A model generated the notes under the pieces. It searched no databases. It saw only the letters and a list, made by a program, of their open reading frames with translations, and was not told the DNA's origin. From NCBI GenBank assembly GCA_965225915.1, contig OZ245326.1, forward strand, positions 2,480,001-2,544,000: a DNA stretch of 64,000 nt. Direction: 5' to 3'. The stretch comes from JAAXHH01 sp965225915 (GTDB lineage Bacteria > JAAXHH01). A program made the translations under genes and the position numbers. Position 1 is the first letter of the stretch. Every line of letters starts with the position of its first letter. Below, piece after piece: positions 1 through 8,885 of this stretch.

Positions 1-1311
1 AGTGGTCAGTATACCGAGTTTTCCGCGGTCCGCGCGGGCGACCACCCGGAGGCTGCGCACCAGTTCGTACTCGACGGGAAGCCCCATATCCAGGAATCCG
101 ATGACCTGTTCCTCTGGGCCGCAGGTGACGGCGATCCCGGCGAAAACGTTCGTAAATCCCGATCGGGCGCTCCTGAGGTCCGGTAGCTCCCGGGGCGAAA
201 TGCCGAACCGCTCCCGGGCTTCCCGGGCCTCTGGAGAGTACATTTCCGTGTCCTCGATCCTCACCTGGACACGGGCGCCGCCCATGGCGTCCAGTTCCTT
301 GAGCACGTCCACCAGGTTAGAACGGGTCTGCACGTAGGACTCCGGCACCTCGGGACTCACGTACGCCTGGATGAACACGGGCCGCTCCGGGTCCAGTTCC
401 TCCAGCATCCGCACGGTCTCGCCGGAAAGCGAATGGAGTCCTTCGGCGGTTACGTCGAGGCGGAAGCCCGCCCGGCCCATGATGACGTTCAGCCCGATGA
501 CCGCCGCGACGAGCGCCGCGGCGCGTACCCCGTGATGTATCCCCATCCCGTATCCCCCGGCTTTCGCGGGCCAGTGGCGGCGGCTGATCAGCACCACGTT
601 GAGATACAGCATCAGGCATGTGACTGAGACGAAATGAACCAGGCCGGAGAAACTGACGACGCCGCGGGCGAAGTCGTCGAAGGCGTTGAACAGGCCCAGG
701 GGCGAGAGCAGGTCCCGCAACCCTTCACTGATGCCGCCCGCAATGAGGCCGATGAGCACGAAGGCCCCGCAGAAGAGTGCGCCCAGGATGAAGGCGATGG
801 TCGCGTGGGAGGTCAACAGGGACGCCAGCATGCCGACGGAGACGAGGGCGGCGCCGGCCAGCCAGTAACCCAGGTAGTTGCCGGCCATGAGTCCTGGATC
901 GGGGCTTCCAAGCCACATCAATACGAGCACGTGAGTAAGGGAGAGAAGCAGCGAGGCCGTGAAGACGCCGAGCACGGCGAGGTACTTGCCCAGTACGATT
1001 TCCAGGTCTGTCGCCGGAAGCGTAAGCAGCAGTTCATCCGTTCCCTGCCGGGCTTCCTCGGCCCACACGCTCATGGTCAACGCGGGTATGAAGAAGAGCA
1101 GCAGGTAGGGGAACAAGGCGTTCAGCTGGTCGAGATTCGCCAGGTTGTTCAGAAAGAACTGGACCTGCCAGAAAGCGGCAGCCGCGCTGAGGAAGATGAA
1201 CAGGGTGACGAAGACGTATCCCGTGGGATTGCTGAACGCCATGCGCATGTCCCGCCGGACGATGGCCGCCACCACCTTGCCGTTGAACCGGCTTGCCGGG
1301 CCGAGGTTCAT
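1..1311 (-). CDS. ABC-2 type permease fused to a GldG-like auxiliary domain (3' end beyond the window)
   Basis: The frame is open from ATG at 1311 to base 1, giving 437 codons without a stop. Residues about 1-240 are a six-helix ABC-2 permease, with hydrophobic runs such as GYVFVTLFIFLSA and YLLLFFIPALTMSVW and the motif EEARQGTDELLLTLP typical of GldF/NatB-like permeases. After a further membrane segment, the region from about residue 265 (LDVTAEGLHSLSGETVRMLE) resembles the periplasmic GldG/ABC_transp_aux domain, so the two Gld subunits appear fused. The start overlaps the stop of the upstream ATPase gene in an ATGA, indicating translational coupling. Substrate unknown. In Flavobacteria GldAFG supports gliding and secretion, but homologues occur in non-gliding bacteria. 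Confidence 0.85.
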   Translation of the reverse strand, partial: MNLGPASRFNGKVVAAIVRRDMRMAFSNPTGYVFVTLFIFLSAAAAFWQVQFFLNNLANLDQLNALFPYLLLFFIPALTMSVWAEEARQGTDELLLTLPATDLEIVLGKYLAVLGVFTASLLLSLTHVLVLMWLGSPDPGLMAGNYLGYWLAGAALVSVGMLASLLTSHATIAFILGALFCGAFVLIGLIAGGISEGLRDLLSPLGLFNAFDDFARGVVSFSGLVHFVSVTCLMLYLNVVLISRRHWPAKAGGYGMGIHHGVRAAALVAAVIGLNVIMGRAGFRLDVTAEGLHSLSGETVRMLEELDPERPVFIQAYVSPEVPESYVQTRSNLVDVLKELDAMGGARVQVRIEDTEMYSPEAREARERFGISPRELPDLRSARSGFTNVFAGIAVTCGPEEQVIGFLDMGLPVEYELVRSLRVVARADRGKLGILTT

Positions 1312-2099
1312 TCGCCCGCCTCCGCGCCGTACGCCGTCCTTTTTCCCGTTTCCCCGTTTCCTGCCTCCGCCGTCGCTCGGCCATGCCCGGTCAACGCGTA
1401 GAATGATTCCTCCAGCGTGCCGTCCCTGCGAAGGGTCTCGGGTGTGCCGTCGAAGACCAGCCTGCCTTCGTTGATCAGGAGCACGCGGTCCGCGATGACG
1501 TCCACTTCCTGGAGGATGTGGGTGGAGAGGAGCACGGTCTTGGTCTGCCCGAGCAACCTGATGTCCTGCCGGAAATCACGGATCTGGTTGGGATCGAGAC
1601 CGGCGGTCGGCTCGTCCATGATGAGCACGTCGGGATCGTGGAGCAGGGCCTGCGCCAGGCCGACCCGCTGCTTGTTTCCCCGGGACAGTTTGTCGATGGG
1701 TTTTTCCAGGGCCTGGTCCAGGCTGCACCGGTCGATGACATAGTCCAGGCGATTCGCCAGCCGTGCGGGATCCAATCCACGGGCCTCGCCGAAGAACCTC
1801 AGGAGTTCCAGCGGTGTCATACTCTGGTACAGCGGGCCGTTTTCGGGTAGATAACCCAGGTGTCTCGACATGGCGAGACGGTCGCGCCTGACGTCCAGCC
1901 CGGCGATGGCCGCGCTGCCCGCGCTAGCCCCCAGGTAGCCGCTCAGGATCTTCATGGTCGTGGACTTTCCCGCTCCGTTTGGACCCAGGAACGCCACGAT
2001 TTGACAGTCGGGTATGGTGAATGAGATGTCTTGCACGGCAATAAAGGAACCGTAGTACTTGCTGAGCCCCTTTGCCTCGATCATTACTTTTTCGGACAC
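1308..2099 (-). CDS. ABC transporter ATP-binding protein, GldA/NatA type
   Basis: This 263-residue cytoplasmic ATPase powers the permease encoded immediately downstream. Walker A is GPNGAGKST (about residues 40-48), the signature is LSRGNKQRV, Walker B is VLIMDEPTAGLDP and the switch histidine lies in LLSTHIL. The start is GTG at 2099, with AGGAG about ten bases upstream. The last bases overlap the permease start (ATGA, 1308-1311). The 258-bp gap to the oppositely oriented gene at 2358 presumably carries the promoter. The subfamily (gliding-type or multidrug/Na export) is assigned from overall similarity; substrate not predictable. Confidence 0.93.
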   Translation of the reverse strand: MSEKVMIEAKGLSKYYGSFIAVQDISFTIPDCQIVAFLGPNGAGKSTTMKILSGYLGASAGSAAIAGLDVRRDRLAMSRHLGYLPENGPLYQSMTPLELLRFFGEARGLDPARLANRLDYVIDRCSLDQALEKPIDKLSRGNKQRVGLAQALLHDPDVLIMDEPTAGLDPNQIRDFRQDIRLLGQTKTVLLSTHILQEVDVIADRVLLINEGRLVFDGTPETLRRDGTLEESFYALTGHGRATAEAGNGETGKRTAYGAEAGE

Positions 2100-2248
2100 C
2101 CTGTTTCCACTCCTGTTCTTGCTTGAAATACCAGATGTCCGCGTCTAAAGTACACGTCATAAATAAAGTACTTTGGTCTGTTTTCGCAGCGTCGAATGAT
2201 AAACAAGGCGTAAGATCGTGTCAAGCGCAGAATGGTCGGCGTTTCGAA

Positions 2249-2300
2249 ATCAATTGATATCCGGCTCGAGATTACTTATCATAAAATCACTGATTAATCA
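2249..2300. promoter_or_regulatory. AT-rich palindromes in a divergent intergenic spacer
   Basis: The spacer between the ABC exporter and the uptake cluster contains two short perfect palindromes, ATCAATTGAT (2249-2258) and TGATTAATCA (2291-2300), in an AT-rich stretch that contrasts with the flanking GC-rich genes. They could be operator half-sites for the divergent transcription units. No convincing -35/-10 pair was identified. Confidence 0.25.
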
Positions 2301-2357
2301 ATTGGTAACAAAGTACGGTAATGAATCCATGGCGAGCCTCCGGATTAAGCGTTTCGC

Positions 2358-2630
2358 ATGAAATTCCTCTCGCTGTCCTGCATTCTTGTCTACGCCCTGC
2401 TCTTCGCCAGCCCGCCGCTCCACTGCCATGGGCTCGAGGCGAGTACCGGACATGAAGACCACTGCCAGGGATGCCAGTATACCTTCGCATCCTCAGCGGT
2501 TTTAGACAAATCGACCGTGCAGGTACCGTCCTGCGACGCATTCGGTCCCGAAGTCGACGGAACCGGGCTGTGCTTTTCACAGTCGCACACCGGCATCCTC
2601 GGTAGCCGCGCTCCTCCCGTACAGTCCTGA
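2358..2630 (+). CDS. Small secreted His/Cys-rich protein
   Basis: A 90-residue protein with an N-terminal signal peptide (MKFLSLSCILVYALLFASPP) followed by a His/Cys cluster (HCHGLE, then HEDHCQGC) and two more cysteines. It ends in SRAPPVQS. Short periplasmic proteins with a signal peptide, an HxxCxxC-like cluster and a C-terminal R(A/G)PP motif sit beside metal-linked TonB receptors in several Gram-negative groups. That resemblance and the downstream receptor suggest a metal-binding accessory protein (inference). It is the first gene of the plus-strand cluster. No named family is assigned. Confidence 0.6.
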   Translation: MKFLSLSCILVYALLFASPPLHCHGLEASTGHEDHCQGCQYTFASSAVLDKSTVQVPSCDAFGPEVDGTGLCFSQSHTGILGSRAPPVQS

Positions 2631-2823
2631 TACAATAGCTTGCGTGTGCCGGTCACCCAACCCGTTCAACAAAAACTGGACCTCCCCGCGACCTTTCAGC
2701 ATCCCGCCGGTCCGATCCGTACCGTTAAATTTGATTCGACCGTGGTGACGGTATTTTCGAACGACTGGTTCGAGGACGTCGCATCAGTGAAATCAGCATC
2801 GTGAACGAAAAGGAGCCGCGAAC

Positions 2824-3453
2824 ATGTTTAATCAACGCTTTTCCATACTCGCAGCTTTACTGTGCTTCGCCGCCGCGCTCGCTGTCGCCTGCGCCGACGA
2901 CGAGACCAGCCCAACGGGTCCGACCGATCCCACCGATCCGACCGGTCCGACCGGTCCCGCGGGACCGGGTGAGGAAGAACTCATCACGACCATCGCGATC
3001 ACCCTGACACCGGTCGGTGGCGGAACACCGGTCAGCGCCCGGTTCCAGGACCTGGACGGCGAGGGCGGCAACCCGCCGGACGTCGACGATCTCACGGTGT
3101 CCAAGAATACGACCTACGACGGAAGGGTGCAGGTCCTCGACGAGTCGGTATCACCGGCGGCGGACATCACCGAAGAGGTGAAGGAAGAAGCGGAGAACCA
3201 CCAGTTCTTCTACGAACCCGATGGAGGCATCTCAGACGCCGTCGTGACCTACACGGATCATGAATCCGATTACGGTGATAACTTCGGCGTAGACCATCCC
3301 GTCGGGGTGACTTTCCGCATCGCGATACTACAACCCGCACCTGCCGGCAAGCTCAGGGTAACCCTCAGTCATTTCGACGAGAGGCCGAAAGACGGTCAGA
3401 CACCGAGCGACGAAACGGATATAGACGTTACGTTCGACGTGATCGTAGAATAG
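2824..3453 (+). CDS. Secreted lipoprotein of the TonB-receptor locus
   Basis: 209 residues. The signal peptide ends in the lipobox AVAC, followed by a Pro/Thr/Gly-rich tether of TDPTD/TGPTG repeats (about residues 30-48). The mature domain opens with ELITTIAITLTP and contains a GGGTPVSARFQDLDGEGG segment, then NTTYDGRVQVLDE and a C-terminal beta-rich part with ETDIDVTFDV. Homologues in Bacteroidota are often database-labelled as a periplasmic-binding fold and occur next to TonB receptors. It probably sits on the outer membrane and assists the receptor encoded 90 bp downstream. The substrate is not visible from sequence. Confidence 0.75.
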   Translation: MFNQRFSILAALLCFAAALAVACADDETSPTGPTDPTDPTGPTGPAGPGEEELITTIAITLTPVGGGTPVSARFQDLDGEGGNPPDVDDLTVSKNTTYDGRVQVLDESVSPAADITEEVKEEAENHQFFYEPDGGISDAVVTYTDHESDYGDNFGVDHPVGVTFRIAILQPAPAGKLRVTLSHFDERPKDGQTPSDETDIDVTFDVIVE

Positions 3454-3540
3454 GCGCCGGTCCGAGTTACATCGATTGATCCGCGCCACCGAGGTTTCAG
3501 GAAGTTTCGAGGCCGGGTGTCCCGTCAAGGAGAGATAAAC

Positions 3541-5886
3541 ATGAACAAAGCCCTGACCGGGGCTTTATCGGTCCTGGCGCTTCTGCTGATCTTCGCGGGA
3601 CCGGCTCATGGAGCAACGCTAACCGGTACGGCACTGGACGACAAGGGCGAACCGCTGCCGGCAGTGACCGTAGTCCTTCCCGACCTGGAGTTGGGCGCGT
3701 TCGCCGACGAGGAAGGCCGGTTTCGCCTGGACAACGTACCGCCGGGCAGACACAGGATCGAATTCAGTATCGTGGGTTACAAGACGATAAAGACAGAGGT
3801 CATCGTTTCCGAACACCGGCCGACCGCGCTCGAGGTAAGAATGGAACCGGAGACCCTCGTCGGTGAAGAAGTTGTGGTGACCGGCGACCGGGACCTGGCC
3901 GGCGAGCTCACCGGCTCGAGCCAGTCCGTCCTGGTCCTGCCTCCGTCCGCCCTGGAGGAGAGACGGGGCCAGACGCTGGGCGAGACGCTGGAGTCCCTGC
4001 CCGGCGTGTCCGCGCTGACCACGGGACCGGCCGTTTCGAAACCCGTGCTGCGCGGGGTCCACAGTGCGCGCGTGCTGATACTCAACGCCGGTGTTACGCA
4101 GGAAGGCCAGCAGTGGGGCGGCGACCACGCCCCGGAGATCGACCCCTTCTCACCGGCTCGCATCGAGGTGCTCAAGGGCGCCGCGAGCGTACAGTACGGC
4201 GCGGGCGCCATGGGTGGCGTGATACGCATCGAACCGCCGGAACTGCCCGTGAACCCCGGTATCGGGGGCAGGATAAACACGAATGTGTTTACCAATAACC
4301 GGCAGGGCGCCGGTTCCGTCCTCGTACAGGGCGCGCTGCGCCGGCTCTGGGGACTCAAATGGCGCGCGCAGGGCAGTCTCAGGCGCGCGGGAGACGCCCG
4401 GGCGCCGGCCCACGTCATCGGTAACTCCGGTTTCGACGAGCGGGACTATTCCGTCGCCCTTGGCCTGACGACGGACCGGGTGGACACCGAGGCTTACTTC
4501 AGCCACTTCGGGACGTGGATCGGAATCTATAAGGGCTCCCATATCGGCAACACCACCGACCTGGAACGAATGATCGCGCGAGGCGACCCGGCCATTGCGG
4601 GAACCTTCAGCTACGACATCGACAATCCGCGGCAACGGGTGGATCACGACCTGCTCTCCCTCCGTTCCCTGGTGCGGTTCGAGGGCAAGGGAAACCTCGA
4701 ATTGCGATACGGACAGCAGTACAACCGGCGGGAGGAATGGGACGCCCACGCCCGGGGAGGCGGCATGCCCACGAAACCCGGTTTCGCCCAGGGACTGCAG
4801 ACCCACAGCGGCGACGTGATCTACCAGCACCGCAACATCGGGGGATTGTTCGGCAAGGCAGGCGTCAGTGGAAACCGCCAGCACAACAAACGTTTCAGCA
4901 CGGGGTTCCTGATCCCGGATTTCCGCGTATACAGTTTCGGCGTTTTCGCCCTGGAATCCTGGACGAACGGCCGGATTACGCTGGAAACGGGCCTGCGTTA
5001 CGATTACCGCTGGATGAAGATATACCCAAACGAAAGCAACCGTGCCTCCGAGCGGGTCGTGGGCAGAACCCATACCTACAGCAACGTTACAGGCGTGCTG
5101 GGCCTGATCTACCAGTTATCGCCAAACCTTGCCGTCGCCGCGAACGCGGGCCGGGCCTGGCGGGCGCCGGGGGCGAACGAGCTTTACAGCCACGGCGTGC
5201 ACCACGGCACGGCGCAGTTCGAGGTGGGCGATACGGAACTGGAGACCGAATCGAGCATAAACACGGATCTTACCCTGCGTTACCAGGGCGAGCGCGGCCG
5301 CGGTGAAATCGGACTCTTTCGTTCGCGCTACAGCAACTACATCACGCTGTTGCCGTCAAACGATCTGGTCTTGACAATCCGCGGCGCTTTCCCTAGATTC
5401 AACCACGTCCAGACCAACGGCGTCATACAAGGACTGGACGGGTACCTCGAATACGACCTGGCCCGGTACCTCGATGGGTATTTTTCCATGTCGCTCGTCA
5501 AGGGCCGGGACACGATGGAAGACCGGCCCCTGTACCAGATGCCGTCTACCCGGTTCATCGCCGGACTGGACTTCCACCTTCCCACCGCCGGACGCCTGCT
5601 TGAAGCGGGTGTCGGCTTCGAAGGCCGTTTCGTCATGCGGCAGAACAGTTTTCCCAGCGACATCGACTACGTGGATCCTCCGGCCGGTTACAGTCTCTTC
5701 GACGTACATATGCACGGCGAGTTCGCCGTGGCCGATCATCCCGTCCGGATACAGTTCGGGGTGCACAACCTGTTCAATACCCGTTACCGGGACTACCTGA
5801 GCCGGTTCCGGTATTTCATAGACAATCCAGGCCGGAATATCACGTTCAGGCTGTCCGTTCCTTTCGGACAGCCCATGGAGGAATAA
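3541..5886 (+). CDS. TonB-dependent outer-membrane receptor with N-terminal CarboxypepD_reg-like domain
   Basis: 781 residues from ATG 3541, preceded by AAGGAGA; an in-frame GTG at 3517 lacks this spacing. A signal peptide ends near AHG/A at residue 24. Residues about 25-110 form a carboxypeptidase-regulatory-like beta-sandwich. EEVVVTG acts as a TonB-box-like segment. The plug (about 130-240) contains LRGVHSARVLILNAG, QEGQQWGGDHAPEID and VLKGAASVQYGAGAMGG. The rest is a 22-strand barrel. The QQWGxDHAPEID motif is shared with receptors in metal-related clusters, so zinc or copper uptake is a reasonable but unproven guess. ATP-independent energy comes from TonB-ExbBD, which is not encoded here. 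Confidence 0.92.
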   Translation: MNKALTGALSVLALLLIFAGPAHGATLTGTALDDKGEPLPAVTVVLPDLELGAFADEEGRFRLDNVPPGRHRIEFSIVGYKTIKTEVIVSEHRPTALEVRMEPETLVGEEVVVTGDRDLAGELTGSSQSVLVLPPSALEERRGQTLGETLESLPGVSALTTGPAVSKPVLRGVHSARVLILNAGVTQEGQQWGGDHAPEIDPFSPARIEVLKGAASVQYGAGAMGGVIRIEPPELPVNPGIGGRINTNVFTNNRQGAGSVLVQGALRRLWGLKWRAQGSLRRAGDARAPAHVIGNSGFDERDYSVALGLTTDRVDTEAYFSHFGTWIGIYKGSHIGNTTDLERMIARGDPAIAGTFSYDIDNPRQRVDHDLLSLRSLVRFEGKGNLELRYGQQYNRREEWDAHARGGGMPTKPGFAQGLQTHSGDVIYQHRNIGGLFGKAGVSGNRQHNKRFSTGFLIPDFRVYSFGVFALESWTNGRITLETGLRYDYRWMKIYPNESNRASERVVGRTHTYSNVTGVLGLIYQLSPNLAVAANAGRAWRAPGANELYSHGVHHGTAQFEVGDTELETESSINTDLTLRYQGERGRGEIGLFRSRYSNYITLLPSNDLVLTIRGAFPRFNHVQTNGVIQGLDGYLEYDLARYLDGYFSMSLVKGRDTMEDRPLYQMPSTRFIAGLDFHLPTAGRLLEAGVGFEGRFVMRQNSFPSDIDYVDPPAGYSLFDVHMHGEFAVADHPVRIQFGVHNLFNTRYRDYLSRFRYFIDNPGRNITFRLSVPFGQPMEE

Positions 5887-5890
5887 CCAT

Positions 5891-8140
5891 ATGTACGGGT
5901 GTTGCGGTCTCTTGCGCGTAATTACCGTTCTCTGTTTCGCCACGATGCTGGCCGGCGGCAAAGCGTCGGCGCAGGAGCGGGAGTTAGTCCCCCTGCGCAT
6001 CCTGGAATCGCTGCACATGGACGGGGTACTGGACGAGGATACCTGGCAGAACGCCTTGGCGGCCAGCGGTTTCACGCAGCAGCGTCCCGACGAGGGACGT
6101 CCCGCGTCCGAAAGAACCGAGGTACGGTTTCTCTACGACGAGGAAACCCTGTACATCGGCGTTTGGGCCTACGACTCCGACCCTTCCCAGATCATCGCCA
6201 CGCAGATGCAGCGCGACGGCGATCTCGCCGACGACGATTACTTCCAGATCATCCTGGATACGTTTCTGGACCGTCAGAACGGCATTCTCTTCGGCACCAA
6301 CCCCGACGGCGCCCGGTACGACGCGCAGGTGCGCAACGAGGGTCGTTCGGAGGGCCGCTTCAATACCAACGTTCTGACGGACTGGAACGGGGTGTGGGAC
6401 GTGTACACCTCGCGGAACGAAGAGGGTTGGTACGCCGAGATATCCATACCCTGGAGCACCCTGCGTTTCGAATCCGGCGAGGACGTGTCTTTCGGGGTGA
6501 ACCTGGAACGACAGATCCGCCGGCGCAACGAGCAGGCCTTCTGGGCGCCGGTCATCCGTCCATTTGACATTTCCCAGGTTTCGGTGGCGGGTACCCTTAC
6601 GGGCCTGGACCTTACGAAACACGGCCGCCGGTACCTCCAGATCACGCCCTATTCGCTGGGCGGGGCCACGTGGACCTACCAGCCGGGAACGACTACGCGG
6701 GACGACGATTTCGACGGCGGAGTGGACGTCAAGTACGGCCTGTCACAAAGCCTTTCCATGGACCTGACCTACAATACGGACTTCTCACAGGTGGAGGTGG
6801 ACGATGCGCAGGTCAACCTCACGCAGTTCAACCTGTTCTACCCGGAAAAACGCGCCTTTTTCCTCGAGAACGGCGGACTGTTCCGCTTCGGCGTAGCCCG
6901 GGCGACGGAGCTGTTCTACAGCCGCAATATCGGCCTGTCGCGCGATTTAACCGGTACGTTGAGACAGGTGCCGATTACCGGCGGCGGCCGGCTGACGGGC
7001 AAGGCCGGGCGGACGAACCTCGGCGTGCTGCTCATGCGGACAGGCGATCAGCGATTCGGCGACTTCAAGATCGAAGACAATATCTATGCCGTGGCGCGGG
7101 TCAGCCGGGACGTGGGAGAGAAATCGAACATCGGCCTCATCATTACCAACCAGCGGATCGGCGGCGGGGATAGCAACCTGGCGGGTGGCGCCGACTTCAA
7201 CCTGGCGGTCGGTCCCAAGCTGGCCGTGAGCGGTTTCCTGGCCGGGACCAGTTACGAGGAAGGCGAGAACAGCGAATCGGGTTTCGTGGGCCGGCTGTGG
7301 TCGCGCTGGAACGGCCCGCTGTGGCAGCTCGAGGGGCTTTACATGGGCGTGTCCGAGTTTTTCAATCCCGGCATGGGGTTCTTCAGCCGCCAGAGCCTGG
7401 CACGGAATTTTGGCGGGTTCCACGAGGTTTCCGGCCGAATTTTCTACACGCCCGAACCCGAGAACAGCATCGTCCGCCGCTACTTTCCTCACGTCGTGGC
7501 GGGGGCTACCTTCGGGGAAGACGGCACGCAACTGACCCGAAGGGAGCACTACCATTTCGAACTCTTCTTCACCGGGGGTGAACAAGCAGGGATCACCCTG
7601 GACCGCGCCTTCCGCCGAATCAGCGAGGACACGCGGCCCATCCTGGGCGTCAAGCTTCCCGCAGGCAACTACACGGACGCGTCCTCGCGCATGCACTTCA
7701 CGTCGAACCTGAGCAAACCGCTGTCAATCGACACGGAAGTCTTCCTGGGCCAGTACATAAACGGCGACCGGCGTACACTGAGTCTCGGGGGCGTTCTGCG
7801 CACCGGTTCGAAGTTCACGATCGGTCCCCGGTACGAGTTGAACGACGTGACGCTCACCGACGTCGAACAGATGAAGCGGGAGGTAACCGCCCACATCTTC
7901 GGGGTCAGGAGCAGCTATTCCTTTTCGCCGGACCTTTCGTTCAACGCGCTGGTGCAGTGGGACACCCAGCAGGACCGGTTCGTGTCGAACTTCCGGTTCA
8001 ACTACATTATCAACCCCGGCAGCAACCTCTACGTCGTGTACAACGAACGGCGGGACAACGGGGAAATGTCAGACACCTTGCTGGGCGATCCGCTGGATCG
8101 TACCCTGGTGGTCAAGCTGGCCTACCTGTTTAACCTGTAA
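5891..8140 (+). CDS. CBM9-like/DUF5916 outer-membrane protein
   Basis: 749 residues with a signal peptide ending near ASA/Q. Residues about 40-220 match the carbohydrate-binding family 9-like fold found in DUF5916 proteins (LHMDGVLDEDTWQNA, EVRFLYDEETLYIGV, DDYFQIILDTFLDRQNG). The remainder is a DUF5916 beta-barrel with alternating aromatic strands, including FSQVEVDDAQVNLTQFNLFY and PEKRAFFLENGGLF. The start is four bases after the receptor stop, and its ribosome site GGAGGA lies inside the receptor's final codons, so the two are co-translated. Function is unknown; an envelope role in binding or moving glycans is often proposed. Confidence 0.88.
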   Translation: MYGCCGLLRVITVLCFATMLAGGKASAQERELVPLRILESLHMDGVLDEDTWQNALAASGFTQQRPDEGRPASERTEVRFLYDEETLYIGVWAYDSDPSQIIATQMQRDGDLADDDYFQIILDTFLDRQNGILFGTNPDGARYDAQVRNEGRSEGRFNTNVLTDWNGVWDVYTSRNEEGWYAEISIPWSTLRFESGEDVSFGVNLERQIRRRNEQAFWAPVIRPFDISQVSVAGTLTGLDLTKHGRRYLQITPYSLGGATWTYQPGTTTRDDDFDGGVDVKYGLSQSLSMDLTYNTDFSQVEVDDAQVNLTQFNLFYPEKRAFFLENGGLFRFGVARATELFYSRNIGLSRDLTGTLRQVPITGGGRLTGKAGRTNLGVLLMRTGDQRFGDFKIEDNIYAVARVSRDVGEKSNIGLIITNQRIGGGDSNLAGGADFNLAVGPKLAVSGFLAGTSYEEGENSESGFVGRLWSRWNGPLWQLEGLYMGVSEFFNPGMGFFSRQSLARNFGGFHEVSGRIFYTPEPENSIVRRYFPHVVAGATFGEDGTQLTRREHYHFELFFTGGEQAGITLDRAFRRISEDTRPILGVKLPAGNYTDASSRMHFTSNLSKPLSIDTEVFLGQYINGDRRTLSLGGVLRTGSKFTIGPRYELNDVTLTDVEQMKREVTAHIFGVRSSYSFSPDLSFNALVQWDTQQDRFVSNFRFNYIINPGSNLYVVYNERRDNGEMSDTLLGDPLDRTLVVKLAYLFNL

Positions 8141-8147
8141 AAGACCT

Positions 8148-8507
8148 ATGAACGTACTCGGCGGACCACTCACGGACTGTTCGACAGATCCTCTTACCGG
8201 GTTCTACCGCGACGGCGCGTGCAATACCGGATCAGGTGACGCCGGCGTCCATGCAGTCTGCGCGGTGATGACCGAGGAATTTTTTGTCTTTTCCAGGGCG
8301 GCGGGAAACGATCTCAGTACACCCGTGCCGGCTTTCGGCTTCGCCGGACTGAAACCCGGCGACCGCTGGTGTGTCTGCGTGAACCGCTGGAAAGAGGCTT
8401 ACGACGCGGGGGTGGCGCCGCCGGTAGTGCTGAGTGCGACCCATCTCATGGCCCTGGAATTCGTGTCGCTGGACGAACTGAAGGCCTGCGCCCTGGAAGA
8501 GGCGTAG
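8148..8507 (+). CDS. DUF2237 family protein
   Basis: 119 residues spanning the whole DUF2237 family: NVLGGPLTDCSTDPLTGFYR at the start, then DGACNTG, HAVCAVMTEEFF, RAAGNDLSTP, GLKPGDRWCVC and APPVVLSATH. The conserved cysteines suggest metal or redox chemistry, but the biochemical role is unknown. It begins seven bases after the DUF5916 gene, with no strong ribosome site, so it is probably the last gene of that operon. No signal peptide; cytoplasmic. Confidence 0.93.
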   Translation: MNVLGGPLTDCSTDPLTGFYRDGACNTGSGDAGVHAVCAVMTEEFFVFSRAAGNDLSTPVPAFGFAGLKPGDRWCVCVNRWKEAYDAGVAPPVVLSATHLMALEFVSLDELKACALEEA

Positions 8508-8562
8508 GACCGGCGGTCTGGACATTGTGGCCGGTACCTCGGCGGGGTTCGCGGTTTGAACT

Positions 8563-8590
8563 CGGTTGTAAACGGTTGTATTCGGTTGTA
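8563..8590 (+). repeat. Three CGGTTGTA direct repeats at exact 10-bp spacing
   Basis: CGGTTGTA occurs at 8563-8570, 8573-8580 and 8583-8590, and a degenerate copy CGGTTTGA precedes it at about 8552. A 10-bp period places the copies on one DNA face. The repeats lie about 110 bp upstream of rpmG and just upstream of a plausible promoter, so they could be a cooperative activator or repressor site. Confidence 0.6.
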
Positions 8591-8614
8591 TGCGGATAAA
8601 TCAGCAAAAACCTC

Positions 8615-8643
8615 TTGATTTTCCCATACGCGCTTATTAGATT
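8615..8643 (+). promoter_or_regulatory. Candidate promoter for rpmG-rpmB
   Basis: TTGATT (8615-8620) and TAGATT (8638-8643) are separated by 17 bases and sit about 55 bp upstream of the rpmG start, downstream of the 10-bp-period repeats. The -10 box is weak (four of six consensus positions). Confidence 0.35.
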
Positions 8644-8700
8644 TCATCGTTTTATTGGTGAAACCGGCATTCTGAAGATTCGTTCGTCGAGGAGTACAGC

Positions 8701-8862
8701 ATGGCCAAGGGCAAAAACCGTGACCTGGTGAAACTGAAGAGCACGGAAAGCGCGCATTGCTACTACACGAAGAAAAACCGGCGTAATACGACCGTCCGTA
8801 TAGAAATCAAGAAGTACGATCCCACGCTGCGGCGGCACGTCATGTACCGGGAGACGCGGTAG
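8701..8862 (+). CDS. rpmG: Large ribosomal subunit protein bL33 (zinc-free form)
   Basis: 53 residues beginning MAKGKNRDLVKLKSTESAHC, with YYTKKNRRNT and KKYDPTLRRHVMYRETR at the end, the full-length bL33 pattern. There is only one cysteine, so it is the form lacking the two CxxC zinc knuckles. It is preceded by GAGGAG about nine bases from the ATG. It is followed by rpmB after 23 bp, the rpmB/rpmG pairing common in bacteria but with gene order reversed relative to E. coli. Confidence 0.96.
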   Translation: MAKGKNRDLVKLKSTESAHCYYTKKNRRNTTVRIEIKKYDPTLRRHVMYRETR

Positions 8863-8885
8863 CGGCGTTCCTGGAGGGTTACCCC

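Noticed and set aside
634..1401. 255-codon plus-strand frame opposite the ABC permease
   Set aside because: Antisense to the ABC-2/GldG protein, whose frame overlaps the ATPase stop.
8552..8643. CRISPR-like array
   Set aside because: Repeats are only 8 bp with 2-bp spacers and no cas genes; better explained as phased protein-binding sites.
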